From the NCBI GenBank assembly GCA_963662175.1, contig OY759222.1, positions 19,168,222-19,232,221 of the forward strand: a stretch of 64,000 nucleotides of DNA, given 5' to 3'. A program made the position numbers and the translations under genes. The first letter of the stretch is position 1. Each line of letters begins with the position of its first letter. The DNA is from Aradus depressus. Its lineage: Eukaryota; Arthropoda; Insecta; Hemiptera; Aradidae. The notes below the pieces were generated by a model. That model was not told where the DNA came from and searched no databases. It worked only from the letters and a program-made list of their open reading frames with translations. Below, piece by piece: positions 37,380 to 51,035 of the stretch.

Positions 37380-37690
37380 CCATGCACGGGCTTTAACTAC
37401 AAGGTCATGTCGCCTACTACCAGAGCGCTCTTCCGTCGCTCTGCTAGACATGAGTCCGACTCTATTGTGGGTGTCTCCTAAACTTTGCCAACCTAGATTT
37501 ATTCACCTAGGAAAGGGAGCTTTAACGAGTACTTGACTCCGTACAGGCTCGGGACCATCGCTTAACGTCCCATCCGAAGAACGGCGTGATCAGGGTTTTT
37601 TCTCATCTAACATAAAAAAAACCCAAGAGCCTGGGTCGGGTTTCGATCCTAAGATCTTGTGCTCAGTAGGCAAACATTCTACCTCTTAGC
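37380..37690 (-). mobile_element. SINE-A, old copy
   Basis: Diverged full-length copy: GCACGGGCTTTAACTACAAG to GGGTTTCGATCCTAAGATC and a decayed A box (CTCTTAGCTACTG). Confidence 0.7.
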
Positions 37691-38470
37691 TACTGTATAT
37701 AGATTCCCATTTTTCAGCTAAATCAGGCAAGGAGGGGAGGGAGCGTGGTTTCCTTGTAATTTGCTCTGGGGAAGTTCATTGCCGGTGATTCACCGACGAC
37801 TTTTTTTTTACTGTTTACTACCTTTTTCTAAATGTTAAGGCTTGGAATTCTAAGCTTGTTTTAATTATATGTATATAATTTTCCGTACAAGAGATTATAA
37901 TGTATTAAAAACCCAAAAATCAACGAACAAGGGAGCAATAGGGTTATACAAAACTAAACAGTTTATATATTATACATAATTTTTATTAAGAACATTCCAG
38001 AATGTCCAAATATTCATTGTATTTATAAAATTATTATATTGATTGTACCTTTACATATATTATAATAATAAAACAATAACAAAAACATTCAATATACATA
38101 TAAAAAAAAGTTATTCTACATTTTGAGATTTAAAAAAAAAAAAATAATAATAATATAATAAAGAAAAACAACTTACATTAGTTTGATCTTCAGTTTTTCT
38201 ATTAAGAACATATTTAAAGGAAATTATTTGTATAACAGTATAGTTGGGTCATTTTGAGTTGCCAGATGACGGCATAACTTCGGTGAGGACATCCAGGGAA
38301 AGAGAGAATGAGATGGACAATAGGCGGGGAGGCCGTAGACTCAAAATGAACCGAATATACAAGACTAGATATCACTGTCAAGAGCAAATTCAGGCAGTTT
38401 TAATAATATAATTTTCAGCTTTCAGTTAGTATTAAGAAAAGAAAAAATATATATATACATATATATGTAT

Positions 38471-38856
38471 ATGAGGAGTTTGGAGCCAGAGCGGACCAAC
38501 CCACAATTTTTCGGAAAATGAATTATTATCATCCTGATGTTGGCATAGGTTCCCTTTTTCAAAACCAGTGTGGATCACTTAGTTTCTTCACTTCAGTGAT
38601 AGATAGCAGCACTTTAAGTTTAGTCCACAAGTATTTTGTGCGTATATTTTCAAAGTCACAATGGATCATACGGCCTTCAAAAACTTTATAGAACACAAAA
38701 AGGGATCACTCATCCAATACTATTCTAAAATTTCAAATATAAATAAATATTTGGGGCCAATTTATGGAGATAAACAAAATGTACTCAATTTTGAATTGCC
38801 ATTTTCGTCCTGTTCAGTTTCAACCAGTTGGTCCGCTCTGGCTCCAAACTCCTCAT
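38471..38856. mobile_element. MITE with 30-bp perfect inverted repeats
   Basis: Left ATGAGGAGTTTGGAGCCAGA... at 38471-38500; right 38827-38856 is its exact reverse complement. An internal frame starts MDHTAFKNFIEHKKGSLIQY, possibly a transposase relic. Confidence 0.85.
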
Positions 38857-39114
38857 ATCGATAGTATACCCGCAAAACCTCGTAAATCCGAACTTATTAT
38901 TTATCTAGCTTTTGGTGTTTTTAGAAGTATCAATGTTCTCCGCAACGGAACAAAAAACAATATTTTTCAAGCATTGTTCAGATAACATAAAATGTATTTA
39001 GTAAAATACAGACTTCCAATATAGTTAAAATGAAGTTAAACAGTTTTTCATCTCTGCTGTAAACTTTTCATTTTCCGACTTACGAGGTTTTGCGGGTATA
39101 CTGTCGATATATGA
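38857..39114. mobile_element. Second MITE abutting the first
   Basis: Left ATCGATAGTATACCCGCAAA then ACCTCGTAAATCCGA; right at about 39075-39114 is its inverse with two or three mismatches. It shares the boundary with the preceding MITE. Confidence 0.8.
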
Positions 39115-40228
39115 GTTTCAGTTATGAGATAAAATTATTTTAAAAAAAAGTTAAAAATTAAAAAAGAATTACAGAAAATATAGTATAAAATTAATTAAAG
39201 AAATTAAAAAAAAAATGCGTCATAAGCACCATTAAAAAATAATAAATAAAATTTATATAACTATACATGATTTTTTTTTTTTTAAAGCTGTATACAAGGA
39301 AAGGAATTTATTTATGTATAAAGAACAATGCATGAGTTATACGGAACTAAAAGTAGACAGGAACTTAAACAGATCTGTATATCTTTCTATTGTATAACAA
39401 TTAAGAACGGTGTATAATTTATAAATCTTTTATTATAGTCGGTGAGAGTAAATGACAAAAAAAAAACACTCTTTTTATTATATTTTGTTAACTGAAAATG
39501 AACTGTCTCCTGCGTTTTCCTCGAAAATGGAACAGATTAAAAATGGTTCTTCATAAGCCTATTTTGAAGAATTTTTTTCGAACTTCTCATTTGAAAAAGG
39601 GGTTATAATATAACAACACACTGTCATGGTCTTTCGATAGCACAAGTATGTTTATTTTTGTATGTTTCTTGTTGCGCCCACTCGTGCATTTTCAAAAACT
39701 TCTCAATCTAGAATCTATAGTAATTCTTATTTATACAGTTTTAAGCTCCATGTCAAAAATCCAATAAATTATATATTTGTCTATTTTGAATAAAACATTG
39801 TTTCTTGGCTTTCTTTGTATCCATTTGGTGTCCATTCCTCATTTTTTTCTTTAGTTAATAAGTTTTGCGAAACCGAAAAATATGAACAACTTGAGATAAC
39901 TTGGTTTTGATCATGTAAATGTGACTCATACATTTCGATTCAGCAAAAAAACTAAATAAAGAAAAATAACTTTAAAAAATAGAGAAATGTCACTAAATGG
40001 ATAAGAGAAGTTTTATTTAACATTTTTTAATATTTGAAATGGGTTAAAACTGTATCAATAAGAACTAATACGGATACTAGATTAAAAAGTTTTAAAAATA
40101 CCAGGAATGTGAACAAACATGAAACAATAATCATCTTTGGTGGAGATAGAAAGACACTGATGGTGTATCAATATAATCTTATTTTTGAATTGAATTTTGT
40201 TCTGATCTCAAATGAGGCATGTTAATTA

Positions 40229-40475
40229 TTATCATGCCCGGGCTTTCGTCGATCTCGTGGACATGAGTCCGACTTTACAGTGGGAGTCCTAAATTTTGCC
40301 TACCCAGGTTTATTCACCTGGGGTAGGGATCTTTAACGAGTTCCTGACATTTTACAGATTCAGGACCATAGCTTAAAGTCCCATCCGAAGGACGGCATGC
40401 TCAAGGTTTTTTCGCCTCCCAGATAAAAAACCTAAGAGCCTCGGCCGGGTTTCGACGATTTTAAGCCAGTAGCTA
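40229..40475 (-). mobile_element. SINE-A, degraded
   Basis: CATGCCCGGGCTTTCGTCGA, CCCATCCGAAGGACGGCATG and GGCCGGGTTTCGACG, with internal deletions. Confidence 0.7.
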
Positions 40476-40602
40476 CATGACTAAGGAAGCCTTTCTGTAA
40501 ATGCCACTGGTACTACTTTTCTATGTCAATTTTTTGCGGATATTTCCTGAACGGACATACAGGAAATGAATCTCACCATCATCCAAGAGATGCAAATTAT
40601 AA

Positions 40603-40634
40603 AAGCCAAAAAAAAAAAAAAAAAAAAAAAAAAA
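40603..40634. repeat. Poly-A tract
   Basis: A run of about 26 A immediately upstream of another SINE-A copy. Confidence 0.85.
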
Positions 40635-40639
40635 GGAAT

Positions 40640-40903
40640 TGTCTACTGAGCCTAAAGTCAAGGGTTCTAAACCCGGCCGAGGCCCTGATCACGCCGTCCT
40701 TCCGATGGGACGTTAAGCGATGACGAGCATGTTCGATGTCAGATACTTGTTAAAGAATCCTACCCCAGTTGAATCCTGGGTAGGCAAAATTTAGGACTAC
40801 CATAGTAGAGTCGGGCTCATGTCCACCACAGCGACGCAAGAGCGGTCTGTTAGTAGGCGATATGACCTCGTAGATAGCCCTGTCATGAGTCATATTAACT
40901 GTT
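40640..40903 (+). mobile_element. SINE-A lacking A box
   Basis: Starts CTACTGAGCCTAAAGTCAAG, body CGTCCTTCCGATGGGACGTT, ends CCCTGTCATGAGTCAT. Diverged. Confidence 0.7.
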
Positions 40904-41935
40904 CTACATCATCATGGCGACTCACCGGACCTATTTTGAATTTGCCTAAACAATATAAATCCAAACAAAATTTAAAATTGTGTTTATTCAAAAGATAAAA
41001 TTATACATAACATAAAAAAATTAAATCAAATCTGCAACTTATTCCGCCTTCGAGACAACTGCGTTTAGCGAGATTCATACTACACACTGAAGGAATATCC
41101 TAACATTTTAATGCCAAAAATATCATTTTGTCACTTACATATAATCTCTCATAATTTCACTCTCTTATCATCAAAAGGCAATACATCATACACTGTTCTT
41201 TTGGCTACTTATATAAATATATTTATTATAATATTTTTATAAAGTAAAATTACTAAAAATAAATAAATACAATAAAAAAAAAGTATATACAATTGTTTAA
41301 CATTAATTATTGTTATTTTTTTTATTCATGTCAATGAAGCCCCTTCTCCCAAATAAGTCATATTTACAGCATAAATGTATATATTATTTTTTAACTAAAG
41401 GAGAAGATTAATGTCTTTATAACATTAAGGGTATTGTTATTAACATATATATGAATTAATTAAATATATTTTTTTAAATAATTTACGATTAAATCAGTCT
41501 GAACTCTCAGCATGACCAACCACTGTGTGCACATTCTTCAATGAAAACATAATTTTTTTTTTTTGACTAGATACAATCCAAAATGAATAAATGCAAAATT
41601 ATTAGCTATTTAAAATTTGAGAATAAGAAATTAAAGTGTTGAATATAATTTTCCTCGCCAAAAATTATAAAGGGATTTTATATAACACGCTCAAAATGTA
41701 TCATAATTTGTTCTAACTGAAAACACATTGATGACAAAATGTATAAATCAAAATTAATTCACAAAAAAAAAAAAGAAAAAAAGCAGTTGATCATAACACA
41801 TAGAGAAGTAAGGACGCAAGGGGAGTGAATCGTTATGTAACGTACTTCTTTATATCGAGTTGTAAACAGAATTATAACAGAGCTTTCTAAGCGTCTCTCT
41901 TTCAATTTAATAAAAACGGGACTTCTAGACATATC

Positions 41936-43145
41936 GCACCCTCAGTTTAAGACTATCGTAACTCAAAAAAGATAGTTTGTGGGAAAACAAGATTTAAGAT
42001 TTTTATTTCTTCTCCCTTTTTCTATATCTCTCTTTTTCTCTTCACGTGACATCACCTTCTCGGTGATAGTCTTGCTCTTCATTCATGTGATACATAAATT
42101 CAAGACTAGCGTAAGTCAAAATCCGATATTATTGCAATAAACAATTTAAGAGAAATTTATTAATGTAATACTATTTTTTGTAAATAATAATAGTGAAATA
42201 TTACATTTTGAGTTGCAATACTATAGCACCGTATAGTAGGCCAGTCAGTAGAGGTTTTCTACGTTGCAAAAGGTGGTGTAGAAGCTTTTATTTTTTTAAC
42301 TTGTATATATGGGTACGAACATGTAAAAAACAAAAATGCTAATACGGGCGACCTCGGGAAAACTTTTGGCAGCCAAAAAAAAAAACGGCTTAGGAAAAGA
42401 TGAGGCATACTAAAAACTTATGTATTTTTTAAATTACATTCATGTGTTTTCTTATTTACTCCTGTATTTTCGTATTTGTTTTCTCCTAACTGATTCACAT
42501 TTTTAAATGATTATTTGATGATACTAAAGCAAGAATAACTCTGTAGGATATACACCCGTACTGTACCGGAAGTCGGGAGATTGCCAATTTCGAGAGAGGT
42601 GTACTTCGCCGAATTCAAAAATGTTGGTACTCAGTAGACGCAGAATTTCATGCTCTACAACTTTTTCATGAGTTTTTCTCTTAGAATACTCATTCCCAAG
42701 CTGTAGACTCATATATACTACTGTATCTCAGTTTTTGACAAAGTTGGAATAAATCGTCGTTTTTCGACCATACCACTTAATTGAATTATTAAGTTGTGGT
42801 ACTCAATCAACGCAGAATTTAATGCTCTTCAATTTGTTACATCGTAACCTTTTCGCTAGGATGCATCGTTTAGGAGATATAGGCAAAAACCCAAAAAAAG
42901 TCCTAAAATTTCGAGATTATTTGGCTGCCAAAAGTTGTCCCGAGGTCGCCCGTATTAGCATTTTTGTTTTTTACATGTTCGTACCCATATATACAAGTTA
43001 AAAAAATAAAAGCTTCTACACCACCTTCTGCAACGTACAATACCTCTACTGACTGGCCTATGGAGTTTACAATGAAGAATCTCAACATATATATAACTCA
43101 AATTGAATTTTTTTGAGTTACGATAGTCTTGAACTGGGGGGTGCG
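41936..43145. mobile_element. Outer foldback/MITE element
   Basis: Ends GCACCCTCAGTTTAAGACTA and, inverted, AAGACTATCGTAACTCAAAA; about 36-bp arms at 41936-41970 and 43109-43144. It contains a complete second foldback. Confidence 0.7.
42233..43066. mobile_element. Inner foldback with ~150-bp arms
   Basis: Left arm about 42233-42380 (AGGCCAGTCAGTAGAGG, AAGGTGGTGTAGAAGCTTTT, CTAATACGGGCGACCTCGGG), inverted at 42919-43066. Very similar arms imply recent origin or conversion. Confidence 0.85.
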
Positions 43146-43994
43146 TTATCTTCATTTATTCGGGAATTAGAAAAAAAATTCATGTCAATAGTCGACTTAC
43201 ATGGGGACTTTTCAATCTTCATACTTAATTTTGTCGAAAAAAAAAATCATTACATCGACTGTAACATCCCATCCCCTGAACACCTCCTCTTCCCATATGG
43301 GAATTTGAATTTAAATATAAAATTTCATGTTGATACATTCACTACATCGCGATGCATCGGTAGTTATTGGGGTTATTGTGTTGAGCCCCTGTTCTATCCG
43401 GAAATTATAATGTCCAGAGACAGACACCGATTACATAACTTACCCTATACACCATACAGCTGAGGAAATTTTAAAAAAAAATAATAATTACTATAATTAA
43501 CGAAGTAGCAAAAGAGACAAATATGAAACATTTTGAAAATTATTTTTTCGTTATTTTAATCAAATTTTGATTCGAGTTGGAAAAGAATATGAGCCTAGCT
43601 AGATTATATAAATACAGAAAATGTTTTAAGCAATATCATAAAAAGTTATTTATTTTCAAAATGGAATGTTTTTGAAGAAACAGTTATTTCAACTTGTGTA
43701 TACAATATAAATTCCTCTGTCTTGGATACAATTTTGTTAATATAAAAAAACAATAATAATAAATGCCAATCATTAGTTTTCCCGCGAAAAATTTACTCCA
43801 AATATACCACTCTCTAAGAAAGGAATAGACAATCCATGACATGACAACCATAAAAGTGGGATTTTTTTTTTGTTTTTAAATTTTATCAATTCTGATAAAA
43901 TTAACATTATCGACTATTATTTTTCCAACCATCCAACTCTCAATTGTGTTAAATAATTAAAAATATACATAGTACAACAATAAATAAAATATAT

Positions 43995-44368
43995 GACGGG
44001 GTTAGAATCAAAATGGTCAGTGACATTTTTGAAAATTTTTCGTTAACTGCATTATCAAAAATGATAGTTCTGTTCAGAAAAAAAGTTGTACAAGTGAAAT
44101 CCTAGCCAGTGCTGAGATCTAGTGGCAAATCACTTATACCATTTTGGTGACATGAACAAGTAACTTAAACATATCAATAGTGACCTTGAAATTAAGATCT
44201 TTATTCAATTTTAAGGTTTGCTAACAGCAACTTTCACCATGAAATCAGAAGACAAAATATTTCCGGTTTCGATAAATTATAGATTTTTTAAAACAGTTGA
44301 GAACTTAATGCACTGTTTCTTCAAAGTTTTAAAAATCTCACTTAGACCACTTTGATTCTAACCCCGTC
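43995..44368 (+). mobile_element. MITE copy, GACGGGGTTAGAATC family
   Basis: Both ends carry GACGGGGTTAGAATCAAAAT-type inverted repeats (right end ACTTTGATTCTAACCCCGTC). 374 bp. A second copy in the opposite orientation is at 51710-52075. Confidence 0.85.
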
Positions 44369-44959
44369 ATTTATTAATAAATCATTATGAAGAATGTACG
44401 GAATTTAAAAAAATAAAAATGAGCAAATGGTTACTTTAGACGAAAAGAAAAAATGGAAGTACGAAATCTCCGTGTTTTCTTTTTGAGAAAGAATATTTTT
44501 CATAAGAAAAAAATAATAATTGAAGACAAAAATGGCAGTGAAATACACCACTGTTCAAAAGGATTTGCACATCTTATGTGAATTAACATTTATTATTATA
44601 AATTATTTTAAAATATATTTTCGAAAATAAAAACACTCTTCTGCCGATTTTCCAGGGGTGGATCCATCGTGTTGCCGCTTAATCGTGGTATTTTCGTGCT
44701 GGTGGAAAATTTTAGGATGAGTAAGATAAATGAAGAGAACTGGCGCAAATAAAGAAAACCCACCGGAAAAACACTCAAAAAATGTATAAAATTACCACTA
44801 TAGGGAAAAGAAGAATGGGAGGTATAATTATCCGATGAAGATTAGTGAGACCATACTTTCCATATGACTAGGATTCTATTAATGAATGAATATTTCTCAG
44901 CCCTGGATTCTAAGAGACCTTCCCTTCTCAACATAATTTAACCTCATTAATCTACATTT

Positions 44960-45370
44960 CAGGATAATGGCCGGGAATAGATGCTACTGGTCACTGCAGA
45001 AGGTGCTCGGATCGAGAGATGCGAAAATAACAATTTATAAAATAGTCCTGAGACCGGTCGGCACATTTGCGAGTGAAACCTGGTTCCTGACTAAAAGGGA
45101 AGAAGTCTGGCTCAATATGCCCCTACAAGAGTACGGACCTGGTGGTCTTCGTGAAGTAAGGGTCGCTGCAGAGGATGGAGACAGATAGATTACCGAGGAG
45201 GATAATGGATGGACACTCGGGAGGGCAGAGAAGAAGAGGGAGACTTTGCTTAAGATGACTGGAGAACCTCAGGAAGATGGAGACGGGCTGAGGGTAGAAA
45301 AGAATGGCGGACGATCATTGCGGAGGCCCAGGTTCTTTAAGGACCATAGCACCATGGAAAGTAAAGTAAT
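44960..45370 (+). mobile_element. RTE-like LINE C-terminal fragment (shorter copy)
   Basis: Frames read AGNRCYWSLQKVLGSRDAKI and YKIVLRPVGTFASETWFLTK, matching the 48.2-kb copy; deletions break it. Confidence 0.75.
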
Positions 45371-47905
45371 CTACATTTCCAAAGAAAAACCATGTTTACA
45401 TTAGCCTTTGGTTTAACGATGATTTCACTTAAATACCCGCTCCCCTCTTCAAGTCGGTAGTAGAGTGTATATCAAAATTAACATTATATTATAGTTCTTA
45501 TGTAAAATTAACATTATAGTCTCTTCATACGAAACAAAACCCCGATAAATAATTATTTTACACTATTATCCTTTTCTCAAATACGTTTTTGATTGTACTC
45601 ATTTTCACTAGAAGTGCCATCCATCCTTTCAATTTTTTTAGAATTCTCAGTTATAAAGCTTCAATAGTTTCAAAAATTACGAGAAAAAAAACGCATATAA
45701 CAAAAATAAAAACAAATTTCCATAAGACAAGCAAATACTTCTGAGCAGTACTATATATACCTTAGCGTAAAAAAAAAAAAAAAAATGACAATTAAGCATA
45801 TATATAAAATTTAGCATACATTGTTAAATAAAAAATAAATAAAATAAAATCCTAGTTTGTTGAGCACTAAGGAGTGAAATATTTTATTTGCTTCTAAGAA
45901 TTATTGCCAGTTTACGTATTTACTTAAAACAATTTTTATTCAAGAAATACTGGAGAAATACTGTTTAATGTCACAATTATATTGTAAACTCAGATAAGAA
46001 ATGACTGTAGTCTAAATTATAATTTCGTATAGCTTTTAAAAATAATTTATTTTTTAGAAGTTTCCATTCTAAAAATTGTTTATTGAGCGAATTCCAGTAT
46101 TCATGCTTGATTTAGTTGATTTAACTATGAAGCAAAAATTTAGAAAATTTGTGAAAAGCAATCCTTTGGCAATCTTATTATTTAAATTATTGTGTTATAT
46201 AATAATCATTGAAATATTAACACATTCAATATTCCCGAGGATTGCGTTTCTTATGTAAAAACAAATTTTCCGTTTTCCTGGTCCAGGGAAATAGCTCAGA
46301 TGAATACTAGAACTTCGAATAAAAAATTAAGTTAATAAATATTGAGTGTTCATGTAGTTTTATTTATTTTTTTTCAAATTACATAAAAATGTCACAATTT
46401 TTCATAATAAAATTTAAATGCTCTAATAATAATTTTCAAAGATATACATTTCAAAATATATACACACATTAAAATTATAATTTTACAGAAAATTACAATT
46501 GAGTACCATTGCTGTCAGACGCTTGGACGTCGTAGAAACCTTTTGGAAAAAAAAGTAACACGTCTAACATCAGTAAATACAAGGCAGGATTAATTTCGTG
46601 GCCTCTGCCATTTCCGAAAACAGAGAATATTACAGTTTAAAAACACATACAGAAAAGCAGTTTTAAAAAAATTAAATTTGCAAGTCCTTATTCGTTAATT
46701 CAGCAACCAAACGACACTAAATATTTTCAGATCCCAAGTCGACAATAATATAAATTATCAGTTTCTTCCCGATTATCCATGGATCCAAGAACAGGATGGC
46801 AACCTGCTGCTAATAACCATTGTTAAGGTGACATAAATAAAAAACAATTTTTAATATATGACAGAACTTCCCCTGAGGACCCTCAGCCAAATTAGTACAC
46901 CTCCCCCCGTTATCTATTAATGACATAAGAGATTCAAGCTATGAGGGAGGTGTCTTAATTTTAAATACATCCCAATCACTCACTATTTCAGATCTCGGCT
47001 TCTCACTTTCGTCCTCTTTTATTGTGATCGCTCTAAATTTTCTAAAATACTTTTCACTCAAATTGAGGCGACCCTCAGAAGGCAAACTGTAGCCATAAAG
47101 TTAATCCGACCCTGATTACAGTTATCAAGTACTTTAAGGTAAGAAATTCTGACGATGAATTTCTTTAAACCTCAATTAATAAAACTCTCATTAGGCTAGT
47201 TAATTAACTAGGCCCAAAACATCTCACCAACGCTAGCACAAGTAGAACCGTAGTTTTATGAAACTTCAGTTGATTCAGTGAAATCTTCAACATTACTTGA
47301 GCTATCGTTCGTTTCTTCTATACAAAGTTTTCTTGTCTCAAGCAAAGGCCAAGCAAGAAATGCATCTCGATTTTCTTATCAACAAGATGAGACAAAACCG
47401 AAGTAACACAGAAGCAGCAACCTTTGGAATGTCATAAAGCTTCAACTCAGCTTTTTTTCAAATAAGTCACCTATATTTTGATTTTTAAAAAATGCCTACC
47501 ATTGCATTTCTTTCTGAGAAAAGTGACAAATATAAGTTCTTTTCGAAAATATCTCAGTAAATAAAAGAAAAAGTTATTGTCGCTTTTTTTTTTTGCCACA
47601 AAAGAATAGATGGACAGTCTAGAATATTGACTAGACTTCATTCTCGCATTAGGGTCGACAATTTGTGGCAAGTCTGGGAGACATTGCACAAAAAGTACAC
47701 CCAATTCATTGCTTTTTCTTTTTATATATTTTTTTTTCGGATAACAAACTGTGGTACCGAAAAGCGCACTAGACCCGAAGCCGCCCTAACCTCTTCGCAG
47801 GCTACAAGAAAGGCGCACCATACCTCTTCACTTAATATATAATATTTATATATACATATATAAATATATACAGCTATCATCTAATCGATACATTTCCGAT
47901 AGTTT

Positions 47906-48042
47906 CTATATACAACTGTCCGGATGTTGACTGGACACAGTTTTCCTCGATTTGGACTTTCCTTCCGTTTTTGTGACAGCCTCAATGCTGACTTTACGTG
48001 GATTTCCAAGAGTCACCAAACCTGACGCTATTGCAAGGCCAG
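47906..48042 (-). CDS. Attractin-like terminal exon
   Basis: Encodes AGLAIASGLVTLGNPRKVSI, a Lys/Thr/Ser-rich stretch and the C-terminus HPDSCI, then TAG. It parallels the vertebrate GLAVASALV...GTCI end. The acceptor is TTTTTGTTTTAG. Confidence 0.9.
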
Positions 48043-50980
48043 CTAAAACAAAAAAAAAAGTAATAATAATAATTAGTTTAAAAATAAAAAAAATTAATGA
48101 ATCACCAATTATGAACTTCCCCAAAACGAATTAAGTTTTCGTTCCCCCTCCAAAATCAATCGACTGTTTAGGCTAAAAATCTGCAGTAGACTTACATAGG
48201 GGCTTCTGAATCCTCATACTAAATTTGGTGTCGGTACATTCATGATCACGGAAAGAAACGACGTTAAAGAAGACATCAAAGCGAGGATAACGGCCGGGAA
48301 TAGATGCTGCCGGTCACAGCAGAAGGTGCTCGGATCGAGGACTGTGTCCCGCGACGCCAAAATAACAATTTATAAAACAGTCCTGAGACCAGTCGTCACA
48401 TATGCGAGTGAAACCTGGATCCTGACTAGGAGGGACGAAGTCTTACTCAATACGTGGGAGAGGAAGGTATTGAGAAAGATATACGGTCCTACTCCAGAGG
48501 GGGATAGATGGAGGATACGGACCAATAGGACCTGTACAAGAGTCCGGACCTGGTGGCCTTAGTGAAGCAGGGGCGGCTGCGATGGCTGGGGCATTTACAG
48601 AGGATGGAACCAGACAGATTGCCGAGGAAGATACTGGAGGGACGGACACACGGGAGGACAAAGAAGAAGAGGTAGACTCCGCTTAAGTTGGCTGGAGGAC
48701 GACCTCAGAACGATGGGTGTGAGAAGATGGAGACGGGAGGCCGAGGATAGAGTAGAATGGCGGAAGATTGTTGCGGAGGCCCAGGTTCTACAAGGACCGT
48801 AGCGCCAGGGAAAGTAAAGTAAGTACATTTATGATGTTGGCACTTGAATATTATGACTCATGCCCAGGCTTGGCATGCCCACTATGAGGTCATATCGCCT
48901 TCTACCAGATAGCTCTTTCGACTCTACTGTGGGAGTCCTAAATTTTGCCTACCCAGGTTTAGTCATCCCATTCCTTTCGTCCGACATCGTGGAAAATTAA
49001 TAACTGCCATCCTAATGGGAGTTTTGAATTAACATATGACATATTGTGTCGATATATTCATCACAACGGTAGTTATTGCAGTTTTTGTGTTAAGCTTCCC
49101 CTCTAATTCCCTTCTTCCATTTGGCCGATTTGACTGATAATTATCAGTATTAATTATAATTAATAGAGATCGGACATAAATAAATTTTAAAAAAAAAATA
49201 ATAATAATAATAAATATATAATATGTATTTTTTATTATTTTTTAAAAATATGGATACATCTTAGATGCAACAAATTAAATTAAATTATTCTTTATTTTCA
49301 AAGCAACAGTAAAAAATAAAAATAAATTGTTAATTTTTCTAGCTTCTAAATTATTTAAAATATGCACAAATGTTTCTGAGTAATATTATGTTTTATTGGT
49401 GAGATAATTGTGGAGAAATGCTTGCCTGGGGATACACAAAGAGGGACAATAGAACAAAAAGTGTATGTGATCGTCCTTTTCGTCTTAGGTACGAACACTT
49501 TCAGGACAAAACTCATACCTAAGCCCTCCAAGTAATATTCTAAAAATTATATTGCTATTGTGGAGACGAATTTGACCTGGGGAAGTAAAAAATATCAAAT
49601 TATTGTAATATTAGTCATCCAGATGAATTTATATAAAATGTAAATAATTTTATTAACGATATTATATATCAAGGAATGATTTCCGATATACGTAAAAGGA
49701 AGAGATGTTGATAGCAGCGCTCCTAGACGACTATAAATCTATTAAATGTTTTGCCTAGACTAGGCTAGGTTCGTACCAGACTGACCGAATGGTGTGTATG
49801 AGTCTCCTCCAGTGGGAAGTCTGACCAGAAGAGATAGGACCGCAGCTCTGTTACCGGAACACGGCTCCAAGGCGATGGGACTCGGACATTCCTACATACA
49901 ATACATAAATACAATTATATACTAACCAGATCATAAAACTGGAGTAGGTCAACTCTATTATTAAGTGAATCTGCAATGTTGTTAAAATAGATTTTGTGAA
50001 ATAAAACAGTTGTCAAATTATTGAAGGATTCACCGAGAGCCAGATGTTGCATTTTGGAGGGAAAAACTCCTTTCTTTAGTAAGCTTTCCGAAAAACCGAA
50101 ATATTTCTCTTTTCAATTCCAATACACATGTATTATATGATACTTGTGTTCTTTAGGTTAACTATTCCTTCTGTCAATCAGAATCATTCTTTTATAGAAC
50201 CTATTTATTGTGTCGACTTCTATATTTTGGAATACTATATGTTGGAAAGCTAAAGAATTTGGAAAGAGAAATATTTCAGTTTTAGGATTTGAAATGCATG
50301 GATATGAAATAAAGTCGTTCCTTCCTTCAAAACGTAAAATCTCAATGCATCTGGCTATTCATGAATCCTCCATAAAATTCTTCAACTGTTTTATATGATA
50401 TTATATGAGTGTGTGAGATGCAAAACTCGCTCGTTACACATTAGCCGAATATTGAAAAAATGCAAAAAAACATGCATGGAACGAACCAGTTTTGATACCA
50501 ACTGCAATTTTCAGTCACCTAAAACCATTGGAAAGAACAAGTTTTGATACAATCTGATGTTTTAGTCTTATAAAGCGCCAAAACATCTTTTAGAATCTGC
50601 TGTCATCTCAATTTTTTCAATTTTTGTAACGAGTGAGTTTTGCAACTCACACACTCATATGATACTTGACATTTGTTGCAAAGATATTGTGAAAAATTCG
50701 TTAAGTTGATAGAAAATATAAAGAAAAACGTATGTTCTTTAAAAATATTGTCTATTTCACAAAATATATAAAATATATGGGAGTACTTTCGGTATTGCTA
50801 TCATCTTCAACCACGACTTAACAAACACTAAATGGAAGTTCCACCAGTTTATAATCCAAACTGTCCCCTTTTCCAGCCCCCACAGGGTTTTTCCCTGTCC
50901 CTCCTGTACTGTTAAGTTTCAAAAATATGGCAAACATTTATAAATAAAATTTATTCTCAAATCGAAATCTTAATAATAAA

Positions 50981-51035
<55 letters not shown>

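Larger units (their letters stand above)
35134..47905. other. Intergenic region, repeats only
   Basis: No host exon was recognised between the candidate plus-strand gene and the attractin 3' end. Named elements are listed separately. The stretches 37700-38460, 39120-40220, 40920-41930 and 45380-47900 are AT-rich with nothing I can identify. Confidence 0.5.

Noticed and set aside
43113..43463. 116-codon plus-strand frame as a gene
   Set aside because: It overlaps the terminal repeat of the 41936-43145 element and the dispersed GAATGTATCGACAT-type repeat; no splice sites or family resemblance.
47540..47842. Plus-strand frame MTRLHSRIRVDNLWQVWETL as an exon
   Set aside because: It reads like a fragment of a transposase end (LWQVWETLHKKY), is short and without splice support, and could not be placed in a gene.
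49755..49777. Attractin ending at the TAG after GTNLA by read-through at 49777
   Set aside because: Splicing at G|GTACGA joins the 48042 exon, whose GLAIASGLV and SCI ending match the family C-terminus.
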